In this document: positions 62,883 to 64,000 of the stretch, piece after piece | Layout: every line of letters begins with the position of its first letter | How positions within the stretch are numbered: the stretch's first letter is position 1 | NCBI GenBank assembly: GCA_032358165.1 | Contig: JAALGY010000008.1 | Location: forward strand, 1,798,001-1,862,000 | Length of the DNA: 64,000 nt | Source of the DNA: Diplosphaera chodatii | Taxonomy: Eukaryota; Chlorophyta; Trebouxiophyceae; Prasiolales; Stichococcaceae | Direction: 5' to 3' | Translations under genes and position numbers: made by a program | The notes under the pieces: model-generated | The model's input: the letters and a program-made list of their open reading frames with translations, nothing else | What the model was told of the DNA's origin: nothing | The model's database searches: none

Positions 62883-64000
62883 TCATCCGTGGTGCGCTTG
62901 ATGGAGGTCGACTTCAGGCAGGATGATGCGTGACGGCATGTGGTCGCCTGCGGTGCAAAACCCGCCATGCCGCTTGAGCGCCAGACATGTCTGGAGTCCT
63001 GCACTGATCTGGCTTTCTAGCAGCCATCGTGAGCTCCTCAAACACCGCTCAACATACGACGTGCTTGAGAGTTGCAGCAGTTGCCTCATAATCCCCGATC
63101 TGCCTGTGTGATAGGGCTTCAACCACGGTACCACCTCGCTATCATGACAGACATTGATCTCAGCACAGATCCCCTCACCTGTGTGAATCCACAGCGTGCG
63201 ATCGCCCTCGTGGTCCACCGTGAAGTGCTTCGAATCGGCGCCGGCAATTGCGACCCGCACGCAGTGCCCCGCCGCAAAGCCATACGCCGTCGGCAGCAGA
63301 ACAAAGCGCACCCTGCAGTATCACGGCACGTGACTCGGGATTTGCCTACCGTCCCTGAACGCACTGCACCCTGATGTTCACTATCGAGAGGGATCCCACC
63401 CTCAAGATGTCAGAGCATCCAAAGCTGCCAAGACAGATATGCAGAGACTGCAAAGAACTGGATGCACCACTCACTTCACAGGCTCGCCCGGCGTCAGCGG
63501 CTGCAGGTCCTGCCGGCTGAACGAGTGGAATGGCATACCTGCGCCAGCAGCCACCTATAGCTGTCATACTAGGTCCGTCACGCTCGACCAGGTCTTAAGC
63601 CATTGTTGGTTGCCAATCTGGACGGGGCGCTCAGTCTGGGGAGTAAACCCAGTGGACTCAGGTCAACTGATATGACACACAGTAATTGCTGCCATGCACG
63701 TCGCAAGTCACGGCACTACCTTGCACCCAAAGGTGCAAGCAATCACCCTCCCTCACCAGAGTGCAGCCCGTCAGGCACCACATCACCCTTTCCGCAGGTG
63801 GCATCCTGTCAAATTGTCAAACATATCAACCACACCCTGGACCTGCTGACCTGGGAGGTGGGCTGCAGCCCTGGGGTCGCCGGCTGGAGGGCTGGTGTAC
63901 GTCTTGCGGTGGGACGCCCTGAAGTTGCCCTCCGTGACGTAGCGCGCGACATCAGCCGCGGGGTCGTAGTCCTCGAGGTACACAAAGACGTCGGCATCGG
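62883..64000 (-). CDS. CocE/NonD-type hydrolase, C-terminal part (5' end outside window)
   Basis: Four exons join in phase: from beyond 64000 to 63851, then 63475-63538, 63179-63312 and 62883-62947 (stop). The residues show the C-terminal jelly-roll of X-Pro dipeptidyl-peptidase/CocE hydrolases: DADVFVYLEDYDP, YVTEGNFRASHRKTY, GMPFHSFSRQD, LTPGEPV, VRFVLLPTAYGFAAGHCVRV, IAGADSKHF and a final SRIILPEV. In this family the catalytic alpha/beta-hydrolase domain lies N-terminal, here outside the window. Members cleave acyl esters or X-Pro peptides; the substrate cannot be deduced from this part. It is followed on the same strand by formamidase about 800 bp away. Confidence 0.85.

Noticed and set aside
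1..64000. tRNA, rRNA, CRISPR arrays, transposons, organellar gene clusters
   Set aside because: No cloverleaf tRNA, rRNA core, regular spaced repeats, transposase or integrase motif, or terminal inverted repeats were recognised by eye.

Overview
The window looks like nuclear DNA of a green alga (Chlorophyta, probably a trebouxiophyte or close relative). Genes are GC-rich and broken into many short exons of about 25-300 bp, separated by introns of about 100-250 bp with GT..(T)GCAG borders. Several products are plant/algal types: a photolyase-domain/alpha-beta-hydrolase fusion, a plant-type chloroplast RimP, a plant-type formamidase and TKL-type kinases. No rRNA, tRNA, CRISPR or transposon was recognised. 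Exons below were assembled by hand from reading frame, splice-site and family agreement. Most genes join in phase from start to stop, but single borders may be off by a few bases.

Layout. 325-6919 (+): TKL/Raf-like protein kinase with a long Ser/Gly-rich leader and an unusual C-terminal extension, 5' end outside the window. 8062-9902 (+): F-box/leucine-rich protein. 10174-12393 (-): RimP-like 30S ribosome maturation factor, probably plastidial. Around 12967-14200 (+): fragments of a possible second F-box gene. 14231-15708 (+): UBC12, the NEDD8-conjugating E2. 16271-20851 (-): photolyase N-domain fused to an alpha/beta hydrolase. 21695-24367 (+): bHLH transcription factor with a Gln-rich tail. 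25717-26289 (+): 3' exons of an unrecognised gene. 26767-31659 (-): secreted GH5-type endo-beta-mannanase with a Cys-rich, Lys/Pro-rich tail. 32442-37892 (-): coiled-coil outer dynein arm docking-complex protein (ODA1/DC2/CCDC114-like), 5' end unresolved. 39510-57444: three paralogous single-pass receptor-like kinases in +, -, + order. 58401-62081 (-): formamidase. 62883-64000 (-): C-terminal end of a CocE/NonD-type hydrolase, continuing past the window.

The most striking feature is the 18-kb receptor-like kinase cluster. Each member has a signal peptide, a shared ectodomain I do not recognise, one transmembrane helix and a cytoplasmic TKL-type kinase domain. Several intron positions and phases in the ectodomain and kinase are kept in all three, which supports origin by local duplication with inversion of the middle copy. 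The kinase motifs have diverged: the glycine loop is canonical in the first, altered in the second and degenerate in the third.

Other themes are two F-box-type sequences close to the NEDD8 E2 (possible SCF/neddylation neighbours, by inference only), repeated use of GC-AG introns in at least five genes, and retention of a flagellar outer-arm docking protein.
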